A stretch of DNA of 64,000 nucleotides, taken from positions 1,641,501 to 1,705,500 of the forward strand of contig NZ_CP110644.1 in the NCBI RefSeq assembly GCF_026153515.1, read 5' to 3'. This document shows, piece by piece, positions 45,904 to 55,235 of this stretch. The notes beneath the pieces were generated by a model, which ran no database searches, was not told the origin of the DNA, and saw nothing but the letters and a program-made list of their open reading frames with translations. The position numbers were made by a program, and so were the translations under genes. Each line of letters begins with the position of its first letter. Positions within the stretch are counted from its first letter, which is position 1. This stretch comes from Pseudomonas sp. KU26590. GTDB taxonomy: Bacteria > Pseudomonadota > Gammaproteobacteria > Pseudomonadales > Pseudomonadaceae.

Positions 45904-48245
45904 AGGTGCGCATCAGCTTTCAGGCGCGCATTGCCGGCGTGTTGATCATGCTGCTGCTGATCGTGGTCTTCGCCGTGTTTATCGCAGTAAGAGCGGCGAC
46001 CCAGGACGCGGTTCGCAAACAGGCGCAAGCGCAGCTCGAAGTCGGCACCCGGGTGTTTGAAGGCTTGCTGGAAATGCGCGGCAAGCGGCTGCGCGACGCG
46101 GTCCAATTGCTGTCCTCCGATTTCGGCTTCCGTGACGCCGTGGCGTCCGCAGACTCGGCGACCATTCGCTCGGTGCTGCTCAACCACGGCGCCAGAATCA
46201 ACGCCAACGATATGTTTCTGCTGGGCATGGACGGCACGGTCATGGCCAGCACCGTCGCTCAGATTCCCGAAGGCTCGCCGTTCCCCTACATCCAGGCGTT
46301 GCGTGAGCTGAAAGGCAAGAATCAGTCGATGCTGATCGTGCCGTTGCAAGGCCAGCCGCACTTGCTGGTGGAAAGCACCGTGCTCGCACCGCTGCCAATT
46401 GCGCGGGTGGTGATGGGCTTCAGCATGGACGGTGATCTGGCTCAGGAACTGCGCTCGTTAAGCGGTTTGCAGGTATCGTTTCTGTCGATCGTGCAAAAGC
46501 AGCCGGGCCAGCTCATCAGCACCCAGCCGGCGCCGCTGTTTGACAGCCTGCGCGGGGTGATGATGAATCCGCCCAGCGACGGGATGCAGATGACCGAGCA
46601 TCAGAACCAGAGTTTTCTGAGCAAAACCCTGCGGCTGGGGAGCGACAGCGACAGTGAGGTCGTGGCCCTGCTGCAGAGCCCGCTGGATCAAGCCATGCAG
46701 GCATTCGCGCCGCTGGATAAGACACTGTTCTGGATCACGGTCGTGGCGTTGGCCTGTTCCCTGGTCGGCGCATTGATACTGGCGCGCAGCCTGTCGCGGC
46801 CGGTGAGTGCCCTGGCTCAGGCGGCCCGTCGCATTGGCGAAGGCGATTACGCAACGCCCGTGGTGCTGGACCGCAGGGACGAACTGGGGCTGCTCGCCAG
46901 CGCCATCAATTCGATGCAGAGCGGGATCGCCGAGCGTGAGCTGCAACTGGCGCACAACGCCCTGCATGATCCGCTCACCGGGCTGCCCAATCGCGCGCTG
47001 GTCATGGAACGCCTCGGCAGCGCGGTGGTTGCGCAACGGCCCGTTGCGCTGCTTTATCTGGGGATCGATAACTTCCGCGCGATCAGCGCCAACGTCGGTC
47101 TGGAGGGGGTCGAACAACTGCTGCGAATCATCAGCGCGCAGCTGCAAGAGCCGCTGCGTCCCGGCGATACGGTGGCGCGTCTCTCCGATAACGAATTTCT
47201 GCTGCTGGTGCAAAACGCCGAAACCGACAGCGCCGTCGCGGTGGCTGACCGGCTGCAGGGTTTGCTGATCAAGCCGCAACGCATCGGCGAGCAGGACATC
47301 GCGATGGACGCCTGCATCGGCATCGCGGCCTACCCGGCCAATGGCGATTCGGCGACCGAGTTGCTCAGGCGTGCGTCCATCGCGCGGCAGGACGCGGCGC
47401 AGTTGCCGGGGCGTCTGCAGGTCTATGTGGACGGTCGGGATGTCGCCCACTTGCGCCAGATCAGCCTGATCCGCGACTTGCGTCAGGCGGCGCGCAACGG
47501 CGAACTTTCACTGCATTACCAGCCCAAACTGGACATTCGCAACGGCCGGGTCACTCAGGCCGAAGCCTTGCTGCGCTGGCAGCACCCGCAATTCGGCTCG
47601 GTGTCGCCGGCCGAGTTCATCGTGCTGGCCGAGCGCACCGGCAGCATTCAGATCCTCACCAACTGGGTGATCGAAGAAGCGCTGCGCCAGCTCGCCGAGT
47701 GGGCGCAGCGCGGTCTGATTCTGCAGGTCTCGGTGAATATCTCGGCGGACGACCTGCTGGGCAACGAACTGGCTGACCGCGTTTCTGCGCTGCTCAAGCT
47801 GTACCGGGTGCCGGCTGAACAGTTGATTTTCGAAATCACCGAAAGCGCGATCATGCGCGAGCCGGAGCAGTCGCTGAAAGTGCTCAATCGCCTACGCGAA
47901 TTCGGCATCAGCCTGTCGGTGGATGATTTCGGCACCGGTTACTCCTCGCTGGCCCACCTCAAGCGGCTGCCGGTGCAGGAATTGAAGATCGATCAATCTT
48001 TCGTGCGCGATCTGGACGAGACCAGCGAGGACGCCGTGATCGTGCGCTCGACCATCGAGATGAGCCACAACCTGGGCCTGAAGGTGGTCGCCGAAGGCGT
48101 CGAGTACGAACACAGCCTGCGCTTGCTGGAGCGCTGGCACTGCGACACCGCACAGGGTTACCTGATCAGCCGGCCGCTGAGTGCGAGCGCATTCGAAGCC
48201 TGGATTGCGCAGGCCCAGCTTCCACCCCGTATGACGATGCATTGA
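45900..48245 (+). CDS. dCache-HAMP-GGDEF-EAL protein, probable c-di-GMP phosphodiesterase
   Basis: This is a 781-residue membrane protein. TM1 (IAGVLIMLLLIVVFAVFIAV) is followed by a periplasmic sensor of about 240 residues (dCache_3-like, VFEGLLEMRGKRLRDAVQLL), TM2 (LFWITVVALACSLVGALIL), a HAMP domain, a degenerate GGDEF domain with SDNEF at the active site but an RPGD inhibitory-site motif five residues before it, and a complete EAL domain (EALLRW, SVNIS, FEITESAI, VDDFGTGYSSL, LKIDQSF, VAEGVE). It should hydrolyse c-di-GMP under control of a periplasmic signal. It overlaps the genes on both sides. Confidence 0.92.
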   Translation: MKVRISFQARIAGVLIMLLLIVVFAVFIAVRAATQDAVRKQAQAQLEVGTRVFEGLLEMRGKRLRDAVQLLSSDFGFRDAVASADSATIRSVLLNHGARINANDMFLLGMDGTVMASTVAQIPEGSPFPYIQALRELKGKNQSMLIVPLQGQPHLLVESTVLAPLPIARVVMGFSMDGDLAQELRSLSGLQVSFLSIVQKQPGQLISTQPAPLFDSLRGVMMNPPSDGMQMTEHQNQSFLSKTLRLGSDSDSEVVALLQSPLDQAMQAFAPLDKTLFWITVVALACSLVGALILARSLSRPVSALAQAARRIGEGDYATPVVLDRRDELGLLASAINSMQSGIAERELQLAHNALHDPLTGLPNRALVMERLGSAVVAQRPVALLYLGIDNFRAISANVGLEGVEQLLRIISAQLQEPLRPGDTVARLSDNEFLLLVQNAETDSAVAVADRLQGLLIKPQRIGEQDIAMDACIGIAAYPANGDSATELLRRASIARQDAAQLPGRLQVYVDGRDVAHLRQISLIRDLRQAARNGELSLHYQPKLDIRNGRVTQAEALLRWQHPQFGSVSPAEFIVLAERTGSIQILTNWVIEEALRQLAEWAQRGLILQVSVNISADDLLGNELADRVSALLKLYRVPAEQLIFEITESAIMREPEQSLKVLNRLREFGISLSVDDFGTGYSSLAHLKRLPVQELKIDQSFVRDLDETSEDAVIVRSTIEMSHNLGLKVVAEGVEYEHSLRLLERWHCDTAQGYLISRPLSASAFEAWIAQAQLPPRMTMH

Positions 48246-48259
48246 TGGAACAGGGATTT

Positions 48260-49150
48260 ATGGCACGAAATCTTTCGACGTGTTTGAGCCCCGTGGTACT
48301 CGCCAGTGTGGTAGGGGCCTGCGCGGCGTGGGTGGCGCCAGCCGTTCAAGCCGAGCAAGGCCGACTGATTGCCACCGGAGGCGCGAGCAGTATCGAAGGC
48401 GGCGCAGGCGGCGGGATCATTCCCTGGGCCATGTTAGCCGGGTATGACGAGCAGGGCGAGTGGGGCGGCAACGCGTTCGCGACCCATGTCGACTTGCCGG
48501 ACTACACCCTTGATGTGGTCGGCGCTGCGGTGTCCTATGGCAATCGCGTGGAGGTCTCCTACGCCCATCAACGCTTCGATCTTGGGTCTCTGGTCAGCAA
48601 GTTCAACCTGCCGGAAGACAACCTCACCCAGGACATTTTCGGCGTGAAGGTCCGCCTGTTTGGCGACCTGATCTACGATCAACTGCCGCAGGTGTCGGCG
48701 GGGCTGGAATACAAACACCAGAACGATTTCCTCATCCCCAGCCTGGTGGGCGCCAAGCGCGATTCGGACGTCGAGGGTTACGTCACGGCGAGCCGTCTGT
48801 TCATGGGCGCGGCCTTTGGCTACAACGTGGTGGTCAACGCCGGCTTGCGTTACAGCCGCGCCAACGAAACCGGTTTGCTGGGCTTTGGCGGCGACCGGCG
48901 CGATACCCGCAGCGTACTGAAAGAGGGCGGTGCAGCGATCCTCTTCAATCCGCATTGGGCGGTGGGTATGGACTACCGCGAGAAGCCCGACAATCTGTCG
49001 TTCGCCGGCGAAAGCGACTGGGCGGACTTCTTTGTCGGCTGGTTCCCCAACAAGCATGTTTCCGTGGTGCTGGCCTACGCCCGGCTCGGTGAAATCGCCA
49101 CGCTGGACAACCAGAACGGCACGTACCTTTCCGTGCAGGGGAGTTTCTGA
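48260..49150 (+). CDS. DUF3034 family envelope protein
   Basis: This 296-residue protein has a signal peptide (MARNLSTCLSPVVLASVVGA, cleavage near VQAEQG). The mature part is rich in alternating hydrophobic strands (VVGAAVSYGNRVEVSYAHQRFD, VSVVLAYARLG) and ends in an aromatic residue (SVQGSF), which suggests an outer-membrane beta-barrel. The family DUF3034 has no assigned function. The start at 48260 gives a clean signal peptide and has AGGGA upstream; an ATG at 48245 overlapping the previous stop is the alternative. It overlaps the globin gene. Confidence 0.82.
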   Translation: MARNLSTCLSPVVLASVVGACAAWVAPAVQAEQGRLIATGGASSIEGGAGGGIIPWAMLAGYDEQGEWGGNAFATHVDLPDYTLDVVGAAVSYGNRVEVSYAHQRFDLGSLVSKFNLPEDNLTQDIFGVKVRLFGDLIYDQLPQVSAGLEYKHQNDFLIPSLVGAKRDSDVEGYVTASRLFMGAAFGYNVVVNAGLRYSRANETGLLGFGGDRRDTRSVLKEGGAAILFNPHWAVGMDYREKPDNLSFAGESDWADFFVGWFPNKHVSVVLAYARLGEIATLDNQNGTYLSVQGSF

Positions 49151-49581
49151 TGGGGCGGTCTTTGTGGCTGATCGTCGGGCTCAGTCTGTCGCTGCTGGTG
49201 GGGTGCGCCCAACAGCCACCCAAGGACGACCGCCTTTATCAGGACCTGGGCCAACGCGCCGGCATCCAGAAAATCGTTGAAGGCATGCTGCTGCACATCG
49301 CCCAGGATGACCGTATTTATAAATACTTCGCCAAGGTCGACATCGTCCGGGTGCGCGACAAGCTGGTGGAGCGGTTCTGCGTCGAGACAGGCGGCCCGTG
49401 CACGTACACGGGTGACTCCCTGGAGGAAGTGCACAAGGGCATGAAACTCAGCCGCAGCGATTTCAACGCGCTGGTCGAGGACCTCATTGCGGCCATGAAC
49501 GAGCAGCACATTCCGGTCACGACGCAGAACCGGTTCATCGCCCGGCTGGCCCCTCAGCGCGGTCAGGTGATCGAGAAATAG
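49150..49581 (+). CDS. Lipoprotein group 1 truncated haemoglobin
   Basis: This 143-residue protein begins with lipoprotein signal MGRSLWLIVGLSLSLLVGC (lipobox LVGC). A truncated-globin domain follows: LYQDLGQRAGIQKIVEGML, FCVETGGPCTYTGDSLEEVH, with the proximal haem histidine in EEVHKGMKLSRSDF. Group 1 truncated haemoglobins bind O2, NO or CO. A membrane-tethered periplasmic form is unusual. It ends the four-gene unit and is followed by a shared terminator. Confidence 0.9.
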   Translation: MGRSLWLIVGLSLSLLVGCAQQPPKDDRLYQDLGQRAGIQKIVEGMLLHIAQDDRIYKYFAKVDIVRVRDKLVERFCVETGGPCTYTGDSLEEVHKGMKLSRSDFNALVEDLIAAMNEQHIPVTTQNRFIARLAPQRGQVIEK

Positions 49582-49620
49582 GTTTCGTGCTTCATGCCGG
49601 GCACCCATACCACGGGCATA

Positions 49621-49653
49621 AAAAAGGCGGTCACCTTTAGGGACCGCCTTTTC
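49621..49653. terminator. Bidirectional terminator between the globin gene and gcd
   Basis: AAAAGGCGGTC pairs with GACCGCCTTTT around an eight-base loop; A and T tracts on the two sides allow use by both converging transcripts. Confidence 0.9.
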
Positions 49654-49685
49654 TGTTACTGCACGACGCTAATCAGTGAAGCTGA

Positions 49686-52118
49686 TCAATCCGGCAGTTT
49701 GTAGGCGATAACGTAATCGCCCTGCTTGGTGCCCAGCGAACCGTGACCGCCTGCAACGACCAGCACGTATTGCTTGCCGTCCTTGCCGGTGTAGGTCATC
49801 GGCGTGGTTTGAGCGCCTGCTGGCAGACGACCTTCCCACAACTGCTTGCCGTTACGAACGTCGTAGGCGCGCAGGTACTGGTCGAGCGTGGCGCTGAGGA
49901 ACGACACACCGCTGGCGGTGATGAACGTGCCGCCCAGGCTTGGAACGCCCATGGTCAGCGGGATCGGAACCGGCGAACTGTCACGCACGGTGCCGTTCTT
50001 GTGCTTCCAGATGGTCTGGTGGTTGGTCAGATCGACCGCCGCCACGTAACCCCATGCGGGCGCCTGGCAAGGCAGGCCCATTGGCGACAACAGCGCTTCG
50101 AGGATCACACCGTAAGGCGCGCCCTTGTTCGGCTGCACGCCTTCGGTTTCGCTTTTGCGACCCGGGCCGCCTTCAACTTCAGCCGCCGGTACCAGTTTGG
50201 AGCGGAACGCCATGTAGCTCGGGTTCACGAAAGCAATCTGACGCACCGGATCGACCGAAATGCCGCCCCAGTCGAACACGCCGAAGTTACCCGGATACAC
50301 CAGCGAGCCTTGCAGCGACGGTGGGGTGAACGGGCCTTCATACCGCAGGGATTTGAAATCGATCCGGCAGAGCATTTGATCAAACGGCGTCACGCCCCAC
50401 ATGTCGCGCTCTTTCAGGGGCGGCGGCATGAAGTTCAGGTCGGACTTCGGCTGGGTAGGCGAGGTGTGATCGCCGGCAACCGCGCCCTGGGGAACAGGGA
50501 TTTCGTTGATCGGCACGATCGGCTGACCGTTGCTGCGGTCCAGCACATAGATGCTGCCCTGCTTGGTCGAAGCCAGAACAGCAGGCTTCACGCCGTCAGC
50601 GGTTTTCATGTCCATGAGCGTTGGCTGACCGCCGACGTCCATGTCCCACAGGTCGTGGTGGGTGAACTGGAAATGCCATTTCACGTGACCGGTGGCGATG
50701 TCCAGCGCGACCAGACCGGCGCTGAATTTCTCCGACGCCTCGGTGCGGTTGCCGCCCCACTGGTCAGGCATCTGGTTGCCCATGGGCAGGTAGAGCATGC
50801 CCAGCTTTTCGTCGACGCTGAACATCGACCACATGTTGGGCGAGTTGCGGGTGTAGGTCTTGCCTTCGGCAAGCGGCGTGGTGTCGTCCGGATTGCCGCT
50901 GTCCCAGTTCCAGACCAGACGGCCGGTGTGCACGTCGAACGCACGGATCACGCCCGAAGGCTCGTCGGTGGAAAGGTTATCGGTGACGTGACCGCCAATG
51001 ACTACGAGGTCTTTGGTCACTGCCGGTGGCGACGTCGAGTAGTAACCGCCCGGTGCGTAGGTGCCGATGTTGGCGCTCAGGTCGATCGAACCGTGGGTGC
51101 CGAAGTCTTCACACATTTTGCCGGTGTCAGCGTTCAGCGCGATCAGACGCGTGTCGGCGGTTGGCAGGAAGATGCGACGCGGGCAGGCATTGGCTGCGCC
51201 AGCCACCGCCGGAGCGGCCGGGCTTTGCGCAGGTGCGGCAGCGTCGGTCGGAGCGGTGGCAGCATAGGCAGCGTCATCGTGATACGACACGCCACGGCAG
51301 GTCATGTGCGCCCAACCCTTGAAGTTGGCTGCTTTGCCGCTGCTGATCTTCGGGTCGAAGCGCCAGATTTCCTTGCCGGTGTCCGGGTCGAGTGCGATGA
51401 CCTGGCTGTGCGGGGTGCAGACGTAGAGCATGCCGTTGACTTTCAGCGGCGTGTTTTCGGCCGTTGTCTCGCCCGGATCGTTCGGACCCGGAATGTCGCC
51501 CGTGCGATAGATCCAGGCCGGGACCAGCTTGCTGACGTTGTCCGGGGTGATCTGCGACAGCGGCGAGTAGCGATCGCCGAAGGCCGTGCGGCCGTAGGAC
51601 TGCCAGTCGCCATCCGGCATGGCCGGGGCAGCGCTGGTGGTGCCGGCGGTTTCGCGGTCCAGCTGGCCTTTGATTTCACCGGGGTGGGTGAACTGGCTGG
51701 CCAGCGCGGCGATGCCCGCAACAATCACGGCGGCGCCCAATGCGCGGGTACCCGTATCGCCGACCTGGCCACGCAGGACCGGACGACGGAACCATGGCAG
51801 CAGCATTACGATGCCGAGGGCAAACCAGAGTGCCAGGCGCGGCACCAGCTGCCACCAATCCAGTCCCACTTCCCACAGCGCCCACACGGTACTGGCGAAC
51901 AACACCAGTGCGTACAGACCGAATGCCGCGCTGCGACCCATCATCAGCAGGACGCCGGTGATGGCGAAGCCGATGCCGGCCAGCAGGTAGTAAAGCGACC
52001 CGCCCAGCGTCAGCAGTTTGATGCCGCCGACCAGCAAGGCCAGGCCCATTATCAGAATCACCAGCCCGAGCAAGCTCGGAAGCAGGCGACCCTTACCGAA
52101 AGCACCCTCAGTGCTCAT
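49686..52118 (-). CDS. gcd: Membrane-bound PQQ-dependent glucose dehydrogenase
   Basis: This 810-residue quinoprotein has five N-terminal membrane helices (residues 15-140) and a large periplasmic beta-propeller of PQQ-binding repeats (WQSYGRTAFGDRYSPLSQI, GHVKWHFQFTHHDLWDMDVGGQP, TPMTYTGKDGKQYVLVVAGGHG). It oxidises glucose to gluconolactone in the periplasm and passes electrons to ubiquinone. A low-complexity Ala/Pro insertion (TAPTDAAAPAQSPAAPAVAGAA-like, near residue 300) lies between blades. It is downstream of and probably co-transcribed with the porin gene. Confidence 0.96.
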   Translation of the reverse strand: MSTEGAFGKGRLLPSLLGLVILIMGLALLVGGIKLLTLGGSLYYLLAGIGFAITGVLLMMGRSAAFGLYALVLFASTVWALWEVGLDWWQLVPRLALWFALGIVMLLPWFRRPVLRGQVGDTGTRALGAAVIVAGIAALASQFTHPGEIKGQLDRETAGTTSAAPAMPDGDWQSYGRTAFGDRYSPLSQITPDNVSKLVPAWIYRTGDIPGPNDPGETTAENTPLKVNGMLYVCTPHSQVIALDPDTGKEIWRFDPKISSGKAANFKGWAHMTCRGVSYHDDAAYAATAPTDAAAPAQSPAAPAVAGAANACPRRIFLPTADTRLIALNADTGKMCEDFGTHGSIDLSANIGTYAPGGYYSTSPPAVTKDLVVIGGHVTDNLSTDEPSGVIRAFDVHTGRLVWNWDSGNPDDTTPLAEGKTYTRNSPNMWSMFSVDEKLGMLYLPMGNQMPDQWGGNRTEASEKFSAGLVALDIATGHVKWHFQFTHHDLWDMDVGGQPTLMDMKTADGVKPAVLASTKQGSIYVLDRSNGQPIVPINEIPVPQGAVAGDHTSPTQPKSDLNFMPPPLKERDMWGVTPFDQMLCRIDFKSLRYEGPFTPPSLQGSLVYPGNFGVFDWGGISVDPVRQIAFVNPSYMAFRSKLVPAAEVEGGPGRKSETEGVQPNKGAPYGVILEALLSPMGLPCQAPAWGYVAAVDLTNHQTIWKHKNGTVRDSSPVPIPLTMGVPSLGGTFITASGVSFLSATLDQYLRAYDVRNGKQLWEGRLPAGAQTTPMTYTGKDGKQYVLVVAGGHGSLGTKQGDYVIAYKLPD

Positions 52119-52231
52119 AAGTGTTGTACTCCGTAACGATGTGGTGGTTAACGCGTGTTGGCGTGAAGGCGCGGCGGGTAAGCCATGCCTTCAATGCCGA
52201 TGCCTGTATGCAGACGGACGAGCGGGGCCGA

Positions 52232-53614
52232 TCAGAACGAGGACTGGATTTTCAGCCCCGCCACCAGTGCGTCATCGACCTGATTCACGCCGCCCGGATG
52301 ACGGATGAATTGCAGGTTCGGGCGCACGGTCAGCCAGTTGGCGACGTGCACGCCGTAATAAACCTCGGCGTTGTATTCGGTGTCCTGTACGGGGAGGAAC
52401 GCCGGATCGTTGTAGTCCGAGACGCCTTCGGCCTGATTGCGCAGGTTGATGTTCTTGCGGTACGCCGGGTTGACGTGGATGCGGCTGATGCCCACGCCGA
52501 TGTCATCCTCGGGGCGCGCGTCGAACGGGCCTTTGTACGTCGCGCCGAGGGCAACGAAGTTGTCGATCATGTTGGTTTTCTTGTCGTGCAGCGTGCCGTT
52601 GGCGAACAGGCTAAGGCCGCGGCTGTTGTCGCTGGCGTCGCTCGTGACTTGCTGGCGCAGGGTCAGCCACATGCCATGTTTGCTGGACGAAGACGCGTAG
52701 TCATCGCCGCTCAAGGCCGCGTATCGACCGTTGCTGTCCTTGTAGACGTCGCTGCTGTCGGCGGTGCTGTAGTAGTAACCGGCGCGGTATTCGCCCGGCA
52801 GGCCGTTGACCTTCGGCGACCAGACGACCTCGACCGGCAATACCGCGCCCTGGGTGCCGCTGCCGCTGAGTTTGAAGGCGTTGTCGTTTTCCAGGTTGGA
52901 CGGGTTCTGCTCGAACGCGCCGACTTGCACGAACAGTTCGGGGTTCAGCTGGTATTTGACGCGCATCGCCCATTGGCTGATCGGCCAGTTGTACCAGATG
53001 CCGCCGCCCCAGTTGCCGACCTGGGAGCCGCACAGCGCCAGGTTCTGGAAGTCGCAGGGGAAGGTGTTGAAATCTTCGCCCTCGTTGAACCGGCCGACCT
53101 TGACGCTGAGCTTCTGGTCGAGAAATTTCTGCTGGTACCAGAGGTCGGTCAGGCGAGTGACGTTGCCCCGGCCCCAAACTTCCTGGGACGACGAAATGGT
53201 GCCGGTGCGCGGGTCGCCCACGCGGTCGTTGCTGATGTTGTCGCCGTTGCGGTTGGTGAGGGTTAGCTGAAATTCCGCGTCGTGCCAGCCGAGGATCTTC
53301 TGCAGGTCCATGTGTGCGCCGAGGGCGAACTGGTCGCTGTAGCGGGTCGCCTTGTCATGGTTGTAACCGCCGTGCAGGTTGGAGCCCACCTCAACGACTG
53401 AATCGAGCTTGAAGTCGTAACCCTGTTCGGAAAGCTCGCTGCGCTTGCCGCCCCAGTCGCCCAGCATCCACGGTGACGTGCTGTCGAACGCCGGCGCGGC
53501 GTGGGCGCAGCTGACAAACCCTAGCGCCGCAAGGCTCAGCGCGCTGGCATGACGAAGTCCTCGGGACGATTGGCAGGTCGGGGTGCAAGTCGGGCGTTTC
53601 AGGTGACTGGGCAT
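52232..53614 (-). CDS. oprB: Carbohydrate porin, OprB family
   Basis: This 460-residue outer-membrane beta-barrel has an N-terminal signal peptide with hydrophobic core ASALSLAALGFVSCAHA. The mature part begins FDSTSPWMLGDWGGKRSEL, the classic OprB start, and ends with a C-terminal phenylalanine (LKIQSSF). It admits glucose and other sugars, supplying the adjacent glucose dehydrogenase. The start at 53614 lacks a strong ribosome site; a frame to 53689 would give an improbable leader. Confidence 0.88.
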   Translation of the reverse strand: MPSHLKRPTCTPTCQSSRGLRHASALSLAALGFVSCAHAAPAFDSTSPWMLGDWGGKRSELSEQGYDFKLDSVVEVGSNLHGGYNHDKATRYSDQFALGAHMDLQKILGWHDAEFQLTLTNRNGDNISNDRVGDPRTGTISSSQEVWGRGNVTRLTDLWYQQKFLDQKLSVKVGRFNEGEDFNTFPCDFQNLALCGSQVGNWGGGIWYNWPISQWAMRVKYQLNPELFVQVGAFEQNPSNLENDNAFKLSGSGTQGAVLPVEVVWSPKVNGLPGEYRAGYYYSTADSSDVYKDSNGRYAALSGDDYASSSSKHGMWLTLRQQVTSDASDNSRGLSLFANGTLHDKKTNMIDNFVALGATYKGPFDARPEDDIGVGISRIHVNPAYRKNINLRNQAEGVSDYNDPAFLPVQDTEYNAEVYYGVHVANWLTVRPNLQFIRHPGGVNQVDDALVAGLKIQSSF

Positions 53615-53969
53615 AGGGGGCGTGTGGTCTTTTTGAGTTATTCGAGAGCAAAAGGCGATGCCGCTCGCAACGCTTTGGAGGCATTGCAAGGTCTTAACAA
53701 ATGACGAATTAACTGGTTCAGCGTTTAGGGCGGCGATGATAGGACGCTAACGATTTTTAAAAAAGTCGAAATTGCGACATGGATCGTTGCGATTGGCGTA
53801 ACAGTGGCAGTACGCCGGGGTAGCGCTGTCCGTTGTTCAGTCCGGCCTTTCGCGTCACGCAAAGGCAAGGCAGTGTGGTGTCCACCCTTGCAGAGCGCGC
53901 ACAGATGAGGGCTTAGCAGGAGTGTTCAGGTTGTAGGATGCTGCGGCGTGGCGGCTGGCGTGATCCAAA
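53615..53969. other. Intergenic region upstream of the porin gene
   Basis: This stretch of 355 bp has no open frame with a plausible ribosome site. The AT-rich stretch at 53740-53775 (TTTTTAAAAAAGTCG) is a likely promoter area for the porin-gcd unit, but no confident -35/-10 pair or operator was identified. Confidence 0.4.
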
Positions 53970-54063
53970 TGTGGGACCGGCTTTAGCCGGGAAGAGGCCG
54001 GCATTGAACGCCGCAGATTTACGGCGTGACGAATGACGCCTTCCCGGCTGAAGCCGGTCCCAC
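53970..54063. repeat. REPIN (type GGCTTTAGCCGGGAAG)
   Basis: Arms TGTGGGACCGGCTTTAGCCG and CGGCTGAAGCCGGTCCCAC flank about 50 bp. It is the same type as the tandem pair at 12103-12310. Confidence 0.9.
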
Positions 54064-54153
54064 TATCACCCAACCCTTCACACCCGGCAGTGCGTCCGCT
54101 AAGGTGCGCAGCTCGCGAAACTGTCCCTCCCAACCAGCGTCCATAGGCCCGTC

Positions 54154-54381
54154 ATGACCACACCCAACAACAACCCGCTGCACGGCGTGACCCTGGAGCA
54201 GATCCTCATCGCGCTGGTCGAGCATTACGAGTGGTCGGGGCTGGCCGAGCGGATCGACATTCGCTGCTTCAAGAGTGACCCGAGCATCAAGTCCAGTCTG
54301 ACGTTTTTGCGCAAGACGCCCTGGGCGCGTGAGAAGGTCGAAGGGTTGTACATCAAGCTGGCGCGCACCAAGCGCCCTTGA
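54154..54381 (+). CDS. VF530 family DNA-binding protein
   Basis: This 75-residue protein of the VF530 (DUF2132) family has the pattern [54 protein letters not shown]. The small double-HhH-like fold binds DNA in structural studies of the family; its cellular role is unclear. It begins directly at an ATG with no neighbour in the same operon except the membrane protein 34 bp downstream. Confidence 0.9.
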   Translation: MTTPNNNPLHGVTLEQILIALVEHYEWSGLAERIDIRCFKSDPSIKSSLTFLRKTPWAREKVEGLYIKLARTKRP

Positions 54382-54414
54382 CTTGACTCGCCGGTTGCCA
54401 AGGATCTGATCAAC

Positions 54415-55077
54415 ATGCACAGCCCCACGCTGCACCTGTCCCCAGGCCGGCGCCGCTTCGTCATCACGGCCGCCTTGCTGGGCTGGTTTGGGCTCGCGGT
54501 GCAGCTGTACCTGATTCTCTGGGGGCGATGGATCGACCACGCCAGCCTCCTCGGCGGACTGGTGCGCTTCTGCAGTTTCTTCACCGTGGTGACCAACACG
54601 CTGGTGGCGGTCGCGCTGAGCTGTGCGGTCATCGACCGGCATTCGGCGGGGTATCGGTTCTTCCGTTCCCCCGTTATTTGCGCGGGGATTACCACGAGCA
54701 TCGTCCTGGTGAGCATCGCCTACAACCTGCTGCTGCGCCATCTGTGGACGCCCCAGGGCTGGCAGTGGATCGCCGATGAATTGCTGCACGACGTCATGCC
54801 GCTGCTGTTCCTTGGCTATTGGTTATTTCTGGTCCCCAAAGGCCTGCTGAAACCCCGATATGTGCTGATGTGGATGCTGTATCCCGTCGTCTACTTCGGC
54901 TATTTGCTGTTACGCGGAAATGCCTTCGGGGACTATCTCTATCCATTTCTCGATATCGGCACGCTGGGAGTAGCCAAGGCGCTGACCAATGCATTGGGCG
55001 TGCTGGCAGGGTTCGTGGGGATCGGGCTGGTCGTGTTGATGATCGACAGAGTATTAGGGCGCAAAGCGCACCTGTAA
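54415..55077 (+). CDS. Pr6Pr family membrane protein
   Basis: This 220-residue inner-membrane protein has six predicted helices, the first being FVITAALLGWFGLAVQLYLIL. The segments FCSFFTVVTNTLVAVALSC and LLHDVMPLLFLGYWLFLVPKG are typical of the Pr6Pr group. No catalytic role is established. The gene is followed by a REPIN 22 bp after the stop. Confidence 0.85.
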   Translation: MHSPTLHLSPGRRRFVITAALLGWFGLAVQLYLILWGRWIDHASLLGGLVRFCSFFTVVTNTLVAVALSCAVIDRHSAGYRFFRSPVICAGITTSIVLVSIAYNLLLRHLWTPQGWQWIADELLHDVMPLLFLGYWLFLVPKGLLKPRYVLMWMLYPVVYFGYLLLRGNAFGDYLYPFLDIGTLGVAKALTNALGVLAGFVGIGLVVLMIDRVLGRKAHL

Positions 55078-55099
55078 CCCCCGAGGCTGACGCCCATCC

Positions 55100-55199
55100 T
55101 GTAGGAGCGCGCTTGCCCGCGGTTGCAGTCTTCCAAAACGATGCTGCATGAACTGACCCAGCGCATTCGCGGGCAAGCGCGCACCTGCAAAGGGGCATC
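55100..55199. repeat. REPIN (type GCGCGCTTGCCCGCG)
   Basis: Arms TGTAGGAGCGCGCTTGCCCG and CGGGCAAGCGCGCACCTGCA, the right one slightly decayed, flank about 55 bp between convergent genes. Confidence 0.9.
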
Positions 55200-55235
55200 A
55201 GATGCATTCAATTGTCCCCTCGTAGCGCGTAGGCC

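Noticed and set aside
46960..47230. GGDEF domain as an active diguanylate cyclase
   Set aside because: The active-site loop is SDNEF, lacking the glycines needed for GTP binding.
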